Source: Chrysomallon squamiferum (lineage: Eukaryota > Mollusca > Gastropoda > Neomphalida > Peltospiridae). From it: a stretch of 64,000 nucleotides of DNA. The notes under the pieces were generated by a model. It was given only the letters and a program-made list of their open reading frames with translations, ran no database searches and was not told the origin of the DNA. Below, piece after piece: positions 13,001 through 24,825 of the stretch (position 1 is the first letter of the stretch; every line of letters starts with the position of its first letter). Made by a program: the position numbers and the translations under genes. Location of the stretch: assembly GCA_012295275.1 (NCBI GenBank), contig CM022679.1, positions 6,861,157 to 6,925,156 of the forward strand, written 5' to 3'.

Positions 13001-13373
13001 ATGCTGTTAGACATCAGTCTATTTCATGGGGTGGGGGGAATGTCCATTCAGTACCGATGGTCCATTCCTGAAATTATAATCCACTTTATATCAGTGGTCT
13101 GTGTGTGTGTGTGCGTGTGTGTATGTGTGTGTGTGCCACTGAATAAGTGAGATAAAGACCAAGTGAGATAGGGAGAGAGAGAGATTAATTCTAAACAAAC
13201 TGATTATCTGTACTGTTGTCAGACACTGAAAACATTATTATTATAAACTTACCTGGTTTCGGTATTTGTAATGAATCAGGGTCAACACTTAAATCCAATG
13301 GGTACACAGCCCCTTTGTAGTGGTCATACCAAAGCAGATTCTTCGTGTTATCCATCAGTTTATCTCTGTCATT
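10081..13373 (-). CDS. LRRC14: LRRC14-like leucine-rich repeat protein
   Basis: Five minus-strand exons: 13253-13373, 12261-12662, 11870-12016, 11273-11451, 10081-10884. All have AG/GT borders and compatible phases. Counting from the ATG at 13355, the product is 544 aa; human LRRC14 is 493. LRRC14 belongs to the PRAME-like LRR group. In vertebrates it has been linked to cullin-RING ligase substrate recognition and to IKK-beta/NF-kB control; the role here is inferred. Evidence: the N-terminal signature LPTTLF (72-77) followed by LVSHWP (96-101) matches LPRELF...LVHTWP of the human protein. LRR cores include LTALDLS (307-313), LVRLDLS (339-345), LRELDLSENDL (391-401), LNILELQE and LLYLNFADNVLS (448-458). 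A final PFPHDLY (481-487) corresponds to human HPFPVDCY. The first about 50 residues have no counterpart in the human protein. The exon 1 frame stays open upstream to an acceptor-like ttgttgcag, so translation could start in an unseen 5' exon. Confidence 0.85.
13082..13145. repeat. (TG)n microsatellite
   Basis: An interrupted TG tract (about 13100-13135) in the first intron of the LRRC14-like gene. It is flanked by cagtgg and ccactg, which could pair as a short stem. Confidence 0.8.
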
Positions 13374-14091
13374 CTGCAACAACACAGTACGAAATAAGAT
13401 TAAAATTAATCTTGTCAGTTAGGCAAAAAACCGAAACTCTTTTTAATATTTTTCTGATGCAACTTTAATATAATTATGATTTTATTCGTTTTATTTTAAT
13501 TATTATTATATATCATATATATTTATTAAAATTTCCAATTTCTAATCTTTTAGTCTTTCTTTATAAAGATATGTACAGTGTTACAAATTCGAAAGGACGA
13601 GTGACCTAATCTTGATCAGACAAAACAAAATTATTTTAGATTCGGAAGTAGAATTGGTGTCAAGATCTGATATTGCTGTAAGTGTGAATCGAGAAATAAA
13701 CGAATTGAACATAGGTATGCATTAGCATGTAATTTATTATTTTAGTAAATATTTAATCTTCTGTCTATACTAATTCTAGAAATATTTTAATATGAAACTA
13801 CATGTTTCAGTGATATCGATATATGTCTTTTAAATTGTTAATTTATGTCATCAGTAACACTAACAACACATTATCATTATCAGTATCAATACTATCATCG
13901 TATGTAGATAACATTAATGCTGTGTTTAAAATGAATCCACTGTATAATTTTAAAATTATTCTAACACGTCTTTAAAGGACGAAATTTTTTGACAGAAAGG
14001 AATCAAATGACTCATTCATAAGTGATACAAACTGCAAATTTGGATGTACATCTTTCGTTTCGTTTAAATTAACATTTCCTTATAAGAAAAA
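13374..14091. promoter_or_regulatory. Probable bidirectional promoter (LRRC14-like / MRPS7)
   Basis: This interval lies between the LRRC14-like exon 1 (minus strand) and the MRPS7 ATG (plus strand). Head-to-head spacing below 1 kb is characteristic of shared metazoan promoters. It also contains acceptor-like and UTR-like sequence next to the LRRC14 exon. I see no convincing TATA box, so the promoter role is inferred from arrangement alone. Confidence 0.45.
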
Positions 14092-14361
14092 ATGGCTGCT
14101 ACCAGTTTGTCTCGTTTGTCATTTCAACATGTTTACACGTTATGCGCAAGAAGTATATTTTCAGCGTAAGTTACATGAAAGTTATTACATTATAGTTTTT
14201 AATCAAGTCAAGATATTAGATAAGTAATATTAAATATAATTTTTACATATCGAATCAATTATCAGTTCGAGTACGTTAGACACAAGATATTTTGAGTTCT
14301 TCAGTCCTTCAACTCCTTGGCTTCAAACTTGATTCTGTTTACAGTTTTTAGAAAAAAAAAA

Positions 14362-14417
<56 letters not shown>

Positions 14418-17400
14418 TAAAAACAAAAAATAATAAAAATAAAAAGAAAAAATGGCAGTGTTATAATTTATATATTTGTGTAAAACATACATAAATATAA
14501 AACAAATGACATATATGATATAAATTATAATATCTCTAATTTCTAAATAGGTACTGAGATACTTGAAGTTGATTGAATATATTATCTAAATATTTCATCT
14601 TCGATCTTGTTTAATACTCATTATACTATTAGTTAATAACTGATTATTATATTAGTACGCTAGACCAGTATAATCAGTTTAATATTTTTTTTTTCTACTA
14701 AACTTTTTCTTTCCCACGCGCATTTCTTATATGGTATAGCCAGCTAAAATTAGTTATTTTTTGTTTTTGGTATTTTATTTAAATTTTTGTTATCTTTAGT
14801 TTATTTATTGTATATCTGTGTGAGAGAGAATGTATGAAGAGCACTGTTGGCCTCTTTAAATTTAATTAACTACATTATATTTTGTGTCACCTAATTACAG
14901 TATGTACAATCACATTATTTTTATGATATATGTAATTTTAGACTGGAATATGTTAAACGAAAAAATGCTTCTTTATTAGTAAATTGGATATTATTATCAA
15001 TACCATGTCCATGATTCACTTACTTTTCTCCATTCTACCTTTGTAATCAGAAATAACTTTTAGTTTAAACATACAGCAATAGTCACTGGAATGACATGTA
15101 CAATTAATTATATATACAAACAAAATTTCTTTTTGGTAAAACTGATAAAATCTAGTCAGACTAAAGGTTTATAATAAATAAATGTTTGTCTTTCAGTTCA
15201 ACTCATGTATGCTGCAGCAGATATAACCCACATTTCCTTGAAGCTACAGTGGATAAGGAAGAGTTATCTGCTCCTCTGGATGAATCAGATCTCCGACGTT
15301 TTCGACCCATTAAAGCAGCTAGGACAGAGCAAACAACTTCAGTTTTTGCAGATAAAAAAATTCAGTGAGTAATTTATTATATAATGATAATTTAAAAAGA
15401 ACAACAAATCTAAATATGCAGTCAGATTCTAGATGATTAAAGAAAATATTTTGCAAAGAATTGTTCCATTTTTTAATGGTGACAAAATTAGGATATAGAT
15501 ATAATGTCTTCATGTTTTTGTTAATAATGATGTACATTGCCTATTTTATTTTCAGAAAGTTTACGAATCTCTTAATGAAAGGAGGAAGAAAAGAGGAAAG
15601 TAGGCGAATCATGGACAAGGTAAATATTTTGGGAAGTTTTGGAAAATCAAGTTTTGTTACCTTGGCTATGAAAATGTTATGGAAAATTATGTCTTTGCCA
15701 TAAATAAAATGAATGGAAAACTGGTTTGTTTCACAAATATTTAGCCCTGACCTAACGCCCATTTTAGCCAATAAAAGGAAGTGCCATAATAGCATGTCCA
15801 AAGAAAATGGTTCTGTTTTGGCAGTGCTTCTATTTTAATTTAATCTTAAAAGATTAGCTTAGGCATTTGCATAGGAGGCACATATTGCTAAAAACAACTA
15901 TTTCCTTTCCTGATCTCCAGTTTTTTAAAATCGTTTTAATTATCAACAGTAAGCGATACTTGTTGCAAACTTCTATCAGGCTGGCAGAGTAGACTTGTTG
16001 TTACAGTGCTGTGGTCTGTGTAATTGATTACAACACTGATAGTTTTATTTTTTTTATTTTAGTGTTATGGTTTAGTGTTATGATGAATAGAGGGGTAAAT
16101 GTCTCAGTGTATGCAGTGCATTGAATTAGAGACAAAGTGTGAACAGTTACAAAGAGATACTGAATTACTTTCTTCATCTGCCGATGAACTGGCAGAATTT
16201 GCTCAAATCTCACTGATTTGACTAAACCTAACAGTTTCAAGAAGCAAAAAAACTTGAAATTGAAGTTGTTAATTATGAAATAATAAAACTGAGAGAAAGT
16301 CCAACTGATAATTCAGACCCGAACCATAAGGAATAGGATTTGGGCTATTAATTGAATAAGAACAAAGGAACATAACAACTTTTTGTGAAGCAATACTGTT
16401 GTATTCATATATCTGGCAACCTGCTTACATATCATCATAGTCATGTCCACTCCAAAAATAATAAAACTTATTTTAAAATGGCAAAATAAATTACATTAAT
16501 TTTTTTTTTATTACTAGTATTCCTGCCTGTATTATCAAGGCAAAAGTTTTAACTCTGTCAAGCATGTCTAAAAATTGCAAAGAAACCTAACACTTTGTTG
16601 TGATTTGTGTTTGTTTGGAAATGGTTTTGGAAATTTGGATTTGTGGGCTATGGAAAGATTTGGAAAAGTAATGGAAATTTTGAGGTGTACAAACCCTGCA
16701 AACAAAAGGTCAGTTTCTATGTTTCATTTATACATCCACTATAAATGTTGAATACCTTCATGAAAAACTTCAGTAGAGTCTCTTGACTGTTTTTGATCAA
16801 CAGATCCCTTTCAAAAATATATCATTGGAAAGTATATTATTTCATCTTTTAAAAGACAGTGGAATTTAATCATAAAACAACTGTATGATCAATCACGTTA
16901 CTTGATTGTTTATTCCATAGTATTTATCTTTTTATTTGAATTTTTCTACGCAGTATCTTGTAAATAAATGCTGGAACTAATGATTGAATAAGTGTGCTTA
17001 ATTAGTTTTAGTGGGGAAAAATACGGTTGTCATGTTAGAAAATTATCTATAATATTGCATGCTGTCAGTAGTGAATTCATCCTTGGGGATCTTTTGTGTT
17101 CCATCAAATGCTTTATTATTGCATGTGCTTTCCTGAAAGTGCATTTATTATTATCAGTCAGAACAGTCTGAGGAGTTGTAATGGGGCTTTCACTCTCACA
17201 GTGTTATTATTCATATCTGTGTTTAGACCCTAATAAATATTAATTACTGTTAAGAATATATCAATCAATTCAAATTTATTTTTGTTTTTCGCATTACATA
17301 TTTATTTATGAGAAAGTAATGGATAATAATTAATCATTTTGGACACAGATGACGATGTGTTAAAATATTTTAAAATTTCATTTGTTTCATATTCAGTCTT

Positions 17401-19030
17401 AAAATTGTTAAATAGTCACCAGTACCTAACAAATTTATTCCCTTTAATTTATTAATATCTTTATTTTATTTTTATAACAACAACCACATTTTGTGTAGAG
17501 TATTTTTAAAACATTCGCTTTTAATTATAAATAATAAAGTAGAGATGTTATATATATATAATTTTTTTTATAGACATTAGAGAACATCAAGTGCATACAG
17601 TTAGAAAAATATCACAAAGCCTCTGATGAAGAAAAAGCTAGCATAGAGTGTAATCCTGTTTCTATCTTCCACCAAGCAGTGGAGAATTGTAAACCAGTGT
17701 TGATACTCACTAAAATTGTTCGAGGAGGTATTTCATATCAGGTGAATACTGTTTACAAATTAGATATCCAATAGCTGAAACACTTAGGAACTTAGAGTTA
17801 ATTTGTCACAAAAATGTTAAACTGAACGTTTTGTACTAATGATGCTTTATAGTTCTACATTTCAAAAAAAAAGTAATATATATTTAATTAATATGTAGTT
17901 ATATAATGTTAACATATATTGATATTGTAATATTTTAATAATAGGTATGTATCTGATAAAGACATCTTGCTATTCATATGGGGTGAATTCAGTTTGCAGA
18001 TCAGATGTCTGAAAGCTGAAACACTTAGGGATATACAGAATTAATTTATCTGGAAAATATTAAACTATTGAAGAAACTATATCTTGAAGAAATGTTTTTA
18101 AAAAAATGTTTGGATATTATATATCTGTATATGTATCTGTCAATGATTGATTAAATTGATTAATAGATATATATCTGACTGATATTTTTGTTGTATTATG
18201 TTAACAGATATGTATCTGTCAATGCTGTATTACCTCTAGGTATTACCTCTTTTTTACCTCTAGGTGCCAGTGCCTTGCACTTCCAGCATGCAGCAGTCAA
18301 AGGCAATGAAATGGTTAATAAATAGTTGTCAAGACAAGGACAGAAAGTTGCCCATGGAACAGAAATTAGCATGGGAGGTGCTTGATGCTTACAAGAATGA
18401 GGTCTGTTTCACATCACTGAATACATATTGTCTGGATATATTGATCTATAATGTTACTATCTTAATGTTAAGAATAAAATGTTTGTGTGTTGGATATTAA
18501 TACAAAATGAAACTGAGAGTCACATTATTTTGAAATGTTTGAAAGGATATCATTTATAGGTTTACATTTTCTTGTTTGTATTAAAAAGTAAAAAAGTAAA
18601 AAAAAAAAAAAATTTGTAAGACATATTTCCAGACAAAATCTGTTGTAATAACTGAGAATTTTCTTATTCAAAGCAGTAACATGAACTTGTTATCAAGGTA
18701 ATATTCATTTAAAACATTCTACTATCGGATCATTAATAGTCATTATCTGTATCAGTTATATATGTGTTAATATAACAGAAGCAGCTTGTAGGCACTGCTG
18801 ATTGATTGATATCAAATAGTAACTAGGTAATTTTACATGCATTTTTCCCACAGACAGGAAATTGCTCTAAGTGTATTGAGTGAATATGTGTATTTTCAAA
18901 AGAATCCTAAACATGTTATTAATACATATGTCTTATGTTTTATTTTCAGGGAAAGACAGTAAGAAGAAAACAGGAACTACACAAACAGTGTGATGCTAAT
19001 CGAGCTTATGCACAGTTTCGATGGTCTTGA
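14092..19030 (+). CDS. MRPS7: Mitochondrial ribosomal protein S7 (uS7m)
   Basis: Six exons: 14092-14165, 15197-15364, 15556-15619, 17574-17741, 18264-18401, 18950-19030. All borders are AG/GT and phases join cleanly, giving 693 nt and 230 aa; human MRPS7 is about 242. uS7m binds the 3' domain of the small mitoribosomal rRNA and helps assemble the head of the 28S subunit. The start MAATSLSRLSFQH looks like a mitochondrial presequence. Family matches include KFTNLLMKGGRKEE (exon 3), LEKYH and NPVSIFHQAVENCKP (exon 4), VRGGISYQ across the exon 4/5 junction into VPVP, AMKWLI (exon 5), and the conserved C-terminus RRKQELHKQCDANRAYAQFRW (21 residues, shown here as two blocks RRKQELHKQ and CDANRAYAQFRW). 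The acceptor of exon 5 is preceded by a duplicated decoy acceptor. AATAAA follows at 19242-19247. Confidence 0.95.
14358..14418. repeat. (AAT)n microsatellite
   Basis: About eighteen AAT units inside MRPS7 intron 1. The translated poly-Ile frame on the opposite strand is meaningless. Confidence 0.95.
16081..16337 (+). pseudogene. Possible coiled-coil pseudogene fragment in MRPS7 intron 3
   Basis: Within intron 3, a frame beginning at an ATG near 16098 reads MSQCMQCIELETKCEQL then QRDTELLSSSADELAEF and stops at a TGA after about 40 codons. A few bases later a second frame reads QEAKKLEIEVVNYEIIKL then RESPTDNSDPNHKE and stops. Both parts have the heptad-like, Glu/Lys-rich look of one coiled-coil protein broken by a stop or frameshift, as expected of a decayed retrocopy. 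I could not identify the parent gene. Chance is possible because only about 75 codons are involved. Confidence 0.35.
17732..18070. repeat. Diverged duplication at the MRPS7 exon 4 / intron 4 border
   Basis: The stretch 17732-17830 (ttcatatcaggtgaatactg, ending near gttaaactg) recurs in diverged form at about 17973-18065 (ttcatatggggtgaattcag, ending near attaaactatt). Both copies share agctgaaacacttagg. The source includes the last nine bases of exon 4 and its GT donor. The second copy carries no usable exon. Confidence 0.7.
18231..18263 (+). promoter_or_regulatory. Duplicated 3' splice site of MRPS7 exon 5
   Basis: The acceptor motif tattacctctagg occurs at about 18228-18240, and tttttacctctagg occurs directly before exon 5, so two AGs sit 24 nt apart. 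Use of the upstream AG would add 24 nt, and that insert ends with an in-frame TAG at 18261-18263, truncating the protein. The downstream AG is therefore the productive one. Confidence 0.75.
18593..18613. repeat. Poly(A) tract
   Basis: An A-rich run in MRPS7 intron 5. Confidence 0.8.
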
Positions 19031-19241
19031 GAAATATAGTCATGTGGACATCATAAGAACTTGTATAATATATCCAGCAAGATGAACATGTTTTAGACTG
19101 ACAAATTTCATAGGCAGTATACTTATAAAAACAGTATAAATGCTGTTTCATGTTGAAAGGAAGATTACATATATATTTATAAATATTATGTGTGAATATA
19201 TACCAATGACTTTGACAACTCAAAAAAAAAAAAAAAATTAT

Positions 19242-19247
19242 AATAAA
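19242..19247 (+). terminator. Poly(A) signal of MRPS7
   Basis: AATAAA 212 bp after the TGA stop at 19028-19030, giving a typical short 3'UTR. Confidence 0.6.
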
Positions 19248-21099
19248 CATGGAAAAAATTAAAGTTTGTTGCTTATTTTTTTATTATTCTTATTATTACT
19301 ATTGCTAGTTCTAACTCACTTAAAAGGGTTTTATTGTTGCAAGAACTAACACATGTTCACATATGATCAACAATTATGGAATTTACTATAATGAAAAAAT
19401 ATATATATTAGAAATTCTCATTGGAAGATTATTGTGTTACTTGAAATTTTAATATAAACTTACAGTGATCAATATTTTCAGATCACATATATCCTCCACA
19501 AATGCTAATACTAAGTTTTACTGAGAATTTTTATAAGTATTGTATAAAATAATCAAGATTACTATGAGCAAACAGATTATCAGTTTAGTACTGTTTTGCT
19601 TCATTCTAAAATCTGTACTAAAAATAATTCACTTGGAACATTGTAAGTGTCGTTCTATTTACCCAAGAACATTTGATCCATTGTTCTAGAGGATTCTCCA
19701 GATTTATAATTCATAGTAATTAAAGTATACATGATCACAAGACGTGCTCATTAAATTCAAAACATCATCTTGTTTTGACAATTGCATTCATAGATACAAA
19801 TACGTATTATCAACGTTCATTCTGGAAAGAACATGAACAGCCTTTGATAAACCAGTCGAGGACTGCTGGCTGGAATGATGAATAGCCTAACAGACTTCAA
19901 GAGAAGAACTGATCTCGCAACGAATCACGTCGCAAGGTCAGCTCTACCACACAGCAAAGTTTTAATCCTATAGCAAAACAAGCCAAATTTATTTTGTTCA
20001 GATCTGAGACAGTGGAACGGTTTGAATCTTTCTCTGTATCAGTGGAAATGCAGTTCTAGAGCCCCGAATTTTGAATGTCCTTCACAACCAGCAACGAGTT
20101 TAGGATAAGCACTGTTATTTTCTTCAGTGTAGTTGGTGCATGCAGATCTCCACAATTTTTTTGCAAAACGTATCACTAAATCATTGGAATGTTTCACGTC
20201 TCCTCTACTTCAGCAGATTTGAAAACTTTAAGCAAACTGGACAAAAGTCATTTCTGGGGCTACTCCAGGAATAGGGACCCTGAAGCTTAAGCTTTATTAG
20301 TTTTGTAGAAGATCCTCCCATGTACTGTATGTTAAATCTAAACAAAAACGTTTATCTCTTTGTACTATTAGAAACTTAACAGAAGGGTAAAATTTATAAT
20401 TAAACTCTGGTTGTTTTGAGAAAAATTAACGAACTATTAGTATTTTTAGTAGTGGTTTCATCTGATCCAGGAACACCATAAATCCATAGTTTTAGCTCAT
20501 AGTTCACATCAAATACAGACTGTCAAAACTGTGTTATTAATGCAATGAAAATATTGATATTTCCACCATTATCTATAGTTTCATTAGTTTATAGATTCAT
20601 TTTTCATATAATATTTATTTTCCCCATCATATCTTAGACTGCAGGCGATTAATAATGTTATGTTAGACATTCATGGCAGAACGACCAGATGGTATTTAAT
20701 TAATTTCTTTTTGTGTAATTGGCAGAAAAGAAATCTTTGTGATCGATTAGATCGTAGCATTAATGTATTCTGTTAGTAACAAGAAAACTGTTAATAGCCA
20801 TTACACGAATCTTTTGTTTTTCTTTCAATTGCGGTCTGTAGTGGACTGAACGCTGGTTTTAGCCATAGTTAATCTCTGGATTAATACTCCTCGGTATTCC
20901 CTTTGCCTTTTTTTTTCCGTTCCAATTAGTAGCCATCAACTCGTGTATGTGTAAATATTTGGCCGTCTATCTATCTATCTAATATGCATGCATATGCATA
21001 AAGACAGACAGACAGATAGATAGATTGAATTATTATTGCAGGTTATTATTGTTTTGAGTTTGTTAGATGTTAAACCATAATGTAAATGCACATGTGCAT

Positions 21100-21102
<3 letters not shown>
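19248..21102. other. Start of the gene desert; unrecognised complex block
   Basis: No gene is supported. The block at 19,830-20,300 is less AT-rich and less repetitive than its surroundings and has no continuous frame in any direction. It could be a decayed element or a regulatory block; I recognise no domain. Short GATA/TCTA repeats occur near 20,965-21,025. Confidence 0.45.

Positions 21103-21132
<30 letters not shown>
21103..21132. repeat. (GA)n microsatellite
   Basis: About fourteen GA units, the shortest of the GA/CT tracts in the desert. Confidence 0.95.
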
Positions 21133-21135
<3 letters not shown>

Positions 21136-21881
21136 ATATTCATTCAAATATTTTAGATGAAATATAAATTATACTAAGCTAGTTCAAGTTACAGTCAGAT
21201 GACTTTCACACAACTTGACACAAGAATAATGTACTATGTAAATTCCTATTATATTATAACATAAGAAACTGTTTCATAATATTTCCATTTTCCCCATTCC
21301 ATTTGTTTCATACATTCAAGATAAGTACTGTAAAATTTCTTTACATGAATCACCATACTGTATATTTAACAAGACGTGGTATTATATCAAATTTTCTGAT
21401 GTATAGTAATTATAATTATAATATACAGTATATTGACACATACAAAAATATCCTATCTCGTCGGAATGGGCAATAGTGCAGGCGTGGTATGTTTTGAAGA
21501 ATTTCTCTTTCCAACCAGTGCCCCTCGACTCCCATTGTCAAAGTCATGTTAATCTACAATCCTGTCTGTATACCCAGTAGACCATATAAACATTTCTATC
21601 TCACATTATTGTGCCAATAACCAATTTATAATATGTGTCTTGGTATCGTTCATACACCAAGCGCTACCCTCCTAAGCCATGTGTCACATTTTCAAGCACA
21701 TACCAAACTCGTTCAGCTAACGAATGCTAGACGAATAGTTCTGCAGTCAATAAGCTGTGATTATCATGCTTTAATTAGCTGGTAGATACTGAATGAACAT
21801 CACTGAAGTTAACTGCCAGGTTTGAGCATTGCTTGGTTATCGACCCTAGGCCATAATCTGATGACAACGTTTTCAGTTTGA

Positions 21882-21882
<1 letters not shown>

Positions 21883-21935
<53 letters not shown>
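21883..21935. repeat. (AAT)n microsatellite
   Basis: About seventeen AAT units. The poly-Tyr frame on the minus strand is an artefact of this tract. Confidence 0.95.
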
Positions 21936-22463
21936 TGTAATCTAATAGCAGTGGAAGAAGCAGCACTGTGATGACAGTAATACAGGAGCAGTGTTCATAG
22001 ATTCCATACTATGAATGATATTTCAAAGAATAAAAAAATCAAAATTTGTCAAAATTTCACTATACGGTTTTTTTAATTTACTTTTCTTTTTCAAAAAACG
22101 TTCTTATTATTATGACTGAAAATTAAAAAACAAAACTAACGAACGAATAAAAAAAAAAATAATAATAATATAATAAAATAAAATAAAACAAAAAATGAAT
22201 GTAAGGATTTTTTTTTTTTTTTTTTAAATAGGTCATTAATATTTTGTTTCCAAAAAAGAAATAATGTACAATGAAAATAAATTATAAATTTTTATAATTT
22301 TTAACATTTTCCTTTTCTAACGGTTTCTTGTAATTTTATTTCTAAGTAGCTGAACATGTAATTCATATGGATGAAAATTTAATTTAAATAGCTAGTTGCA
22401 TTATTTTTAATATTTACGAAATAAATGTATAAATAAATAAATAAATAAATACAAACAAACCCT

Positions 22464-22494
22464 ACCAAAAAAAAAAAAAAAAAAAAAAAAAAAA
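22464..22494. repeat. (AAAT)n then poly(A) tract
   Basis: About 30 A preceded by several AAAT units (22430-22450). Confidence 0.9.
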
Positions 22495-22679
22495 GCAACA
22501 TACGAAATCTCGAAGATTATAGGAATTATAAATTGTAGGAAAAAGAAAAACCGAAAGCGATGTAACATGGGTGTTAAGGACAAATATTATATTATAAAGA
22601 AATTTAGGATAAAACATTTAGAAGTACGGTCTTGCAATGCAACGTCAGTGAAAGAAGGAAAAACAGCAAAGACTTAGCA

Positions 22680-22940
22680 AGCTCTAGGCTGGCATGCCAT
22701 CGTCTGCTTTAACCCGATTTTCTAAGGCTAAAATGTGCAGAACATCTAATCCCGATATTCCCTCGGGCAATTTTTAATTCCCGTCCGGATTTTGTGTGAA
22801 TCGTTTGTTAATATTCAGTTTGACACATGAATACTGTTTATACATGCACAGTCATGGGCAGATGTGCTACGAAACTAATTAATCGTAAACTTCATGGCCC
22901 CTAATGCCAGCAGTACGTATAAGCCTCAGAAGCGACTTTA
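22680..22940. other. Less AT-rich non-coding block, possible regulatory element
   Basis: This block has no open frame of note and no repeats, and its composition stands out from the AT-rich flanks. It contains homeodomain-type cores such as taatcccgat and actaattaatcg. A conserved enhancer is one explanation, but conservation cannot be judged from one genome. Confidence 0.25.
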
Positions 22941-23026
22941 TAGTGCTTAAATTTTTAGGATGACTGAAATAGTGTTTAAATTTTTAGGATGACTGAAATA
23001 GTGCTTAAATTTTTAGGATGACTGTA
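22941..23026. repeat. 29-bp minisatellite, three copies
   Basis: Three tandem copies of a 29-bp unit with core taaatttttaggatgactg start at about 22941, 22970 and 22999. The middle copy differs by gtgtt for gtgct and the third diverges after gactg. Confidence 0.9.
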
Positions 23027-23526
23027 AAAGTCGAGTCGTTATTATAAATTCTTTACGTATTACTGTTTCTAGAAAATTATATTGCAAGGAAGCTTTCAAA
23101 TAATCAACTGTACGTGAAACTGCAGCTGCTAAAAAAATAAAAATGATAAAAATAAAAATGTGGTAAAGTTGTATGCATTCTAATGTATCTAAAATAAAAC
23201 TTAATGCTGTTGTATTTTCTGGGGGGATTTTCATCATTTTATGATATATTTGTTCTCTAATTTTCATCTCTTGTAATTTGAAAACTAAAAGACTTAGGAA
23301 ACATTTATTCACACCAATGCCTTTGACATAAGAGATACTTAATGCAGTAATTAATAAACATCTTACGTTCATGGTTTAAAAACAAAAAACAACAACAACA
23401 AACAATTAACTTTTGTTGTGATATGTTATGAAAGAACCTCAGTGAAGAAGACAACAGTGATTAACGTGATCTCGTTCCTGGTTGCCAAGGACCCTCATAA
23501 CAGTTCAAGATTCATGGCCACCCAAA

Positions 23527-23612
23527 AAACAACAGCAGCAGCAACAGCAACAACAACAACAACAAATAATAATAATAATAATAAATATAAAATGTAATAA
23601 AATAAAATAACA

Positions 23613-23655
<43 letters not shown>

Positions 23656-23700
23656 AGTAATAAAATAAAATAAAATGTAATGAAATAAATAAATAATTAA
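23527..23700. repeat. Compound (CAA)n/(AAT)n/(AAAT)n repeat
   Basis: A mosaic of CAG/CAA, AAT and more than a dozen AAAT units with degenerate edges. It explains the low-complexity frame on the minus strand here. Confidence 0.9.
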
Positions 23701-24748
23701 AATAATGAATACGTGGTGAACGAAAGAAATTGTTGCATATAACTTTGTGCATGCATCGAGGTCAATTTCCTAATCTACTTTTTAATTTATTACTTTCTGA
23801 AAATGTAGTTTATTTTGTTAAACGATGCCACTAGAATCAGCAGAACTATATATGCACACATATGCAAACACTGACACACACAAACACCAATCAAAAATTG
23901 TGTTCCTCTTCTGTGACAATAAGGAATCAGTTGTAGCTTAGTGGCTGAATCCGGGCATGCACCTTGATTGATCGCATGATCTGTCATTCTCATTACTTCC
24001 ATTAACTGTTTACCGCTCCTGCGATTAATCCTTGATTGGTTTATCAAAGGTTGGGGAATTAAGTTTTACCCTCTGTGGAATGTAAAAGGTTCGCTGAGGT
24101 AACCTGTTCGTAACATAACTTTTATTATTAAAAAGTTTTTTTTTATCCTCACATTAAGATAGCCTTATTTATTCCAATATAGCGATTTGTTTGTTCATCA
24201 CAGCCAAAATTAATATCACGCTAACTCTTAATATCATGTAAACTTCTGCTTTAATTTTCAAATAATTTTTTATTTTTTTATTTTTAAGCTGAAACTTTTA
24301 AGAGATTCGAACGATTGTTCATTTTGAAAATATTATTTTACCGACGTACTTTGTATTAAAAAAAAATAAATAATAATAGTTAAATGTTTTAAAAACTGCT
24401 TTTTTAATTTGCTGAGTAAGTAGGTAATAAAGATTTGTAATTTTCTTTAAATATTTCGACTACTCGTCTACTCAGATTAACACTGTATAAAGTGTTACTC
24501 TATGTACGAACTTAGTCATTCATTTATAATGAAACTGAATAAAGATAAAATAATTCAAAATTGTGCAAAGAGATACTCCCTTAAAACAACGTCCACAATA
24601 AATAAGTTAGTTACTATGTTAGATGAAACTCCATCTTAGATGTATCATCATCGTGTTTTGCTAACAATGGATCTTTAATACCACCTCCTTATCCAGACTC
24701 TTCCAAAATGAAAGTATTCATAAAAGATGAAGATATTCGCAGCCTCCT

Positions 24749-24749
24749 T

Positions 24750-24824
<75 letters not shown>
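24749..24824. repeat. (CA)n-(GA)n compound microsatellite
   Basis: Six CA units followed by about thirty GA units. The alternating Arg-Glu and Ser-Leu frames over it are artefacts. Confidence 0.95.

Positions 24825-24825
<1 letters not shown>

Noticed and set aside
18264-18500. 78-codon independent small ORF
   Set aside because: Its first 46 codons are exon 5 of MRPS7; the remainder is read-through into the intron.
23013-23372. 119-codon minus-strand frame
   Set aside because: No domain, hydrophobic AT-driven composition, partly over the 29-bp minisatellite; no splice or poly(A) context.
23931-23965. tRNA A-box-like tagcttagtggctgaat (possible tRNA-derived SINE head)
   Set aside because: No matching B-box or cloverleaf downstream and no second copy seen in the window.
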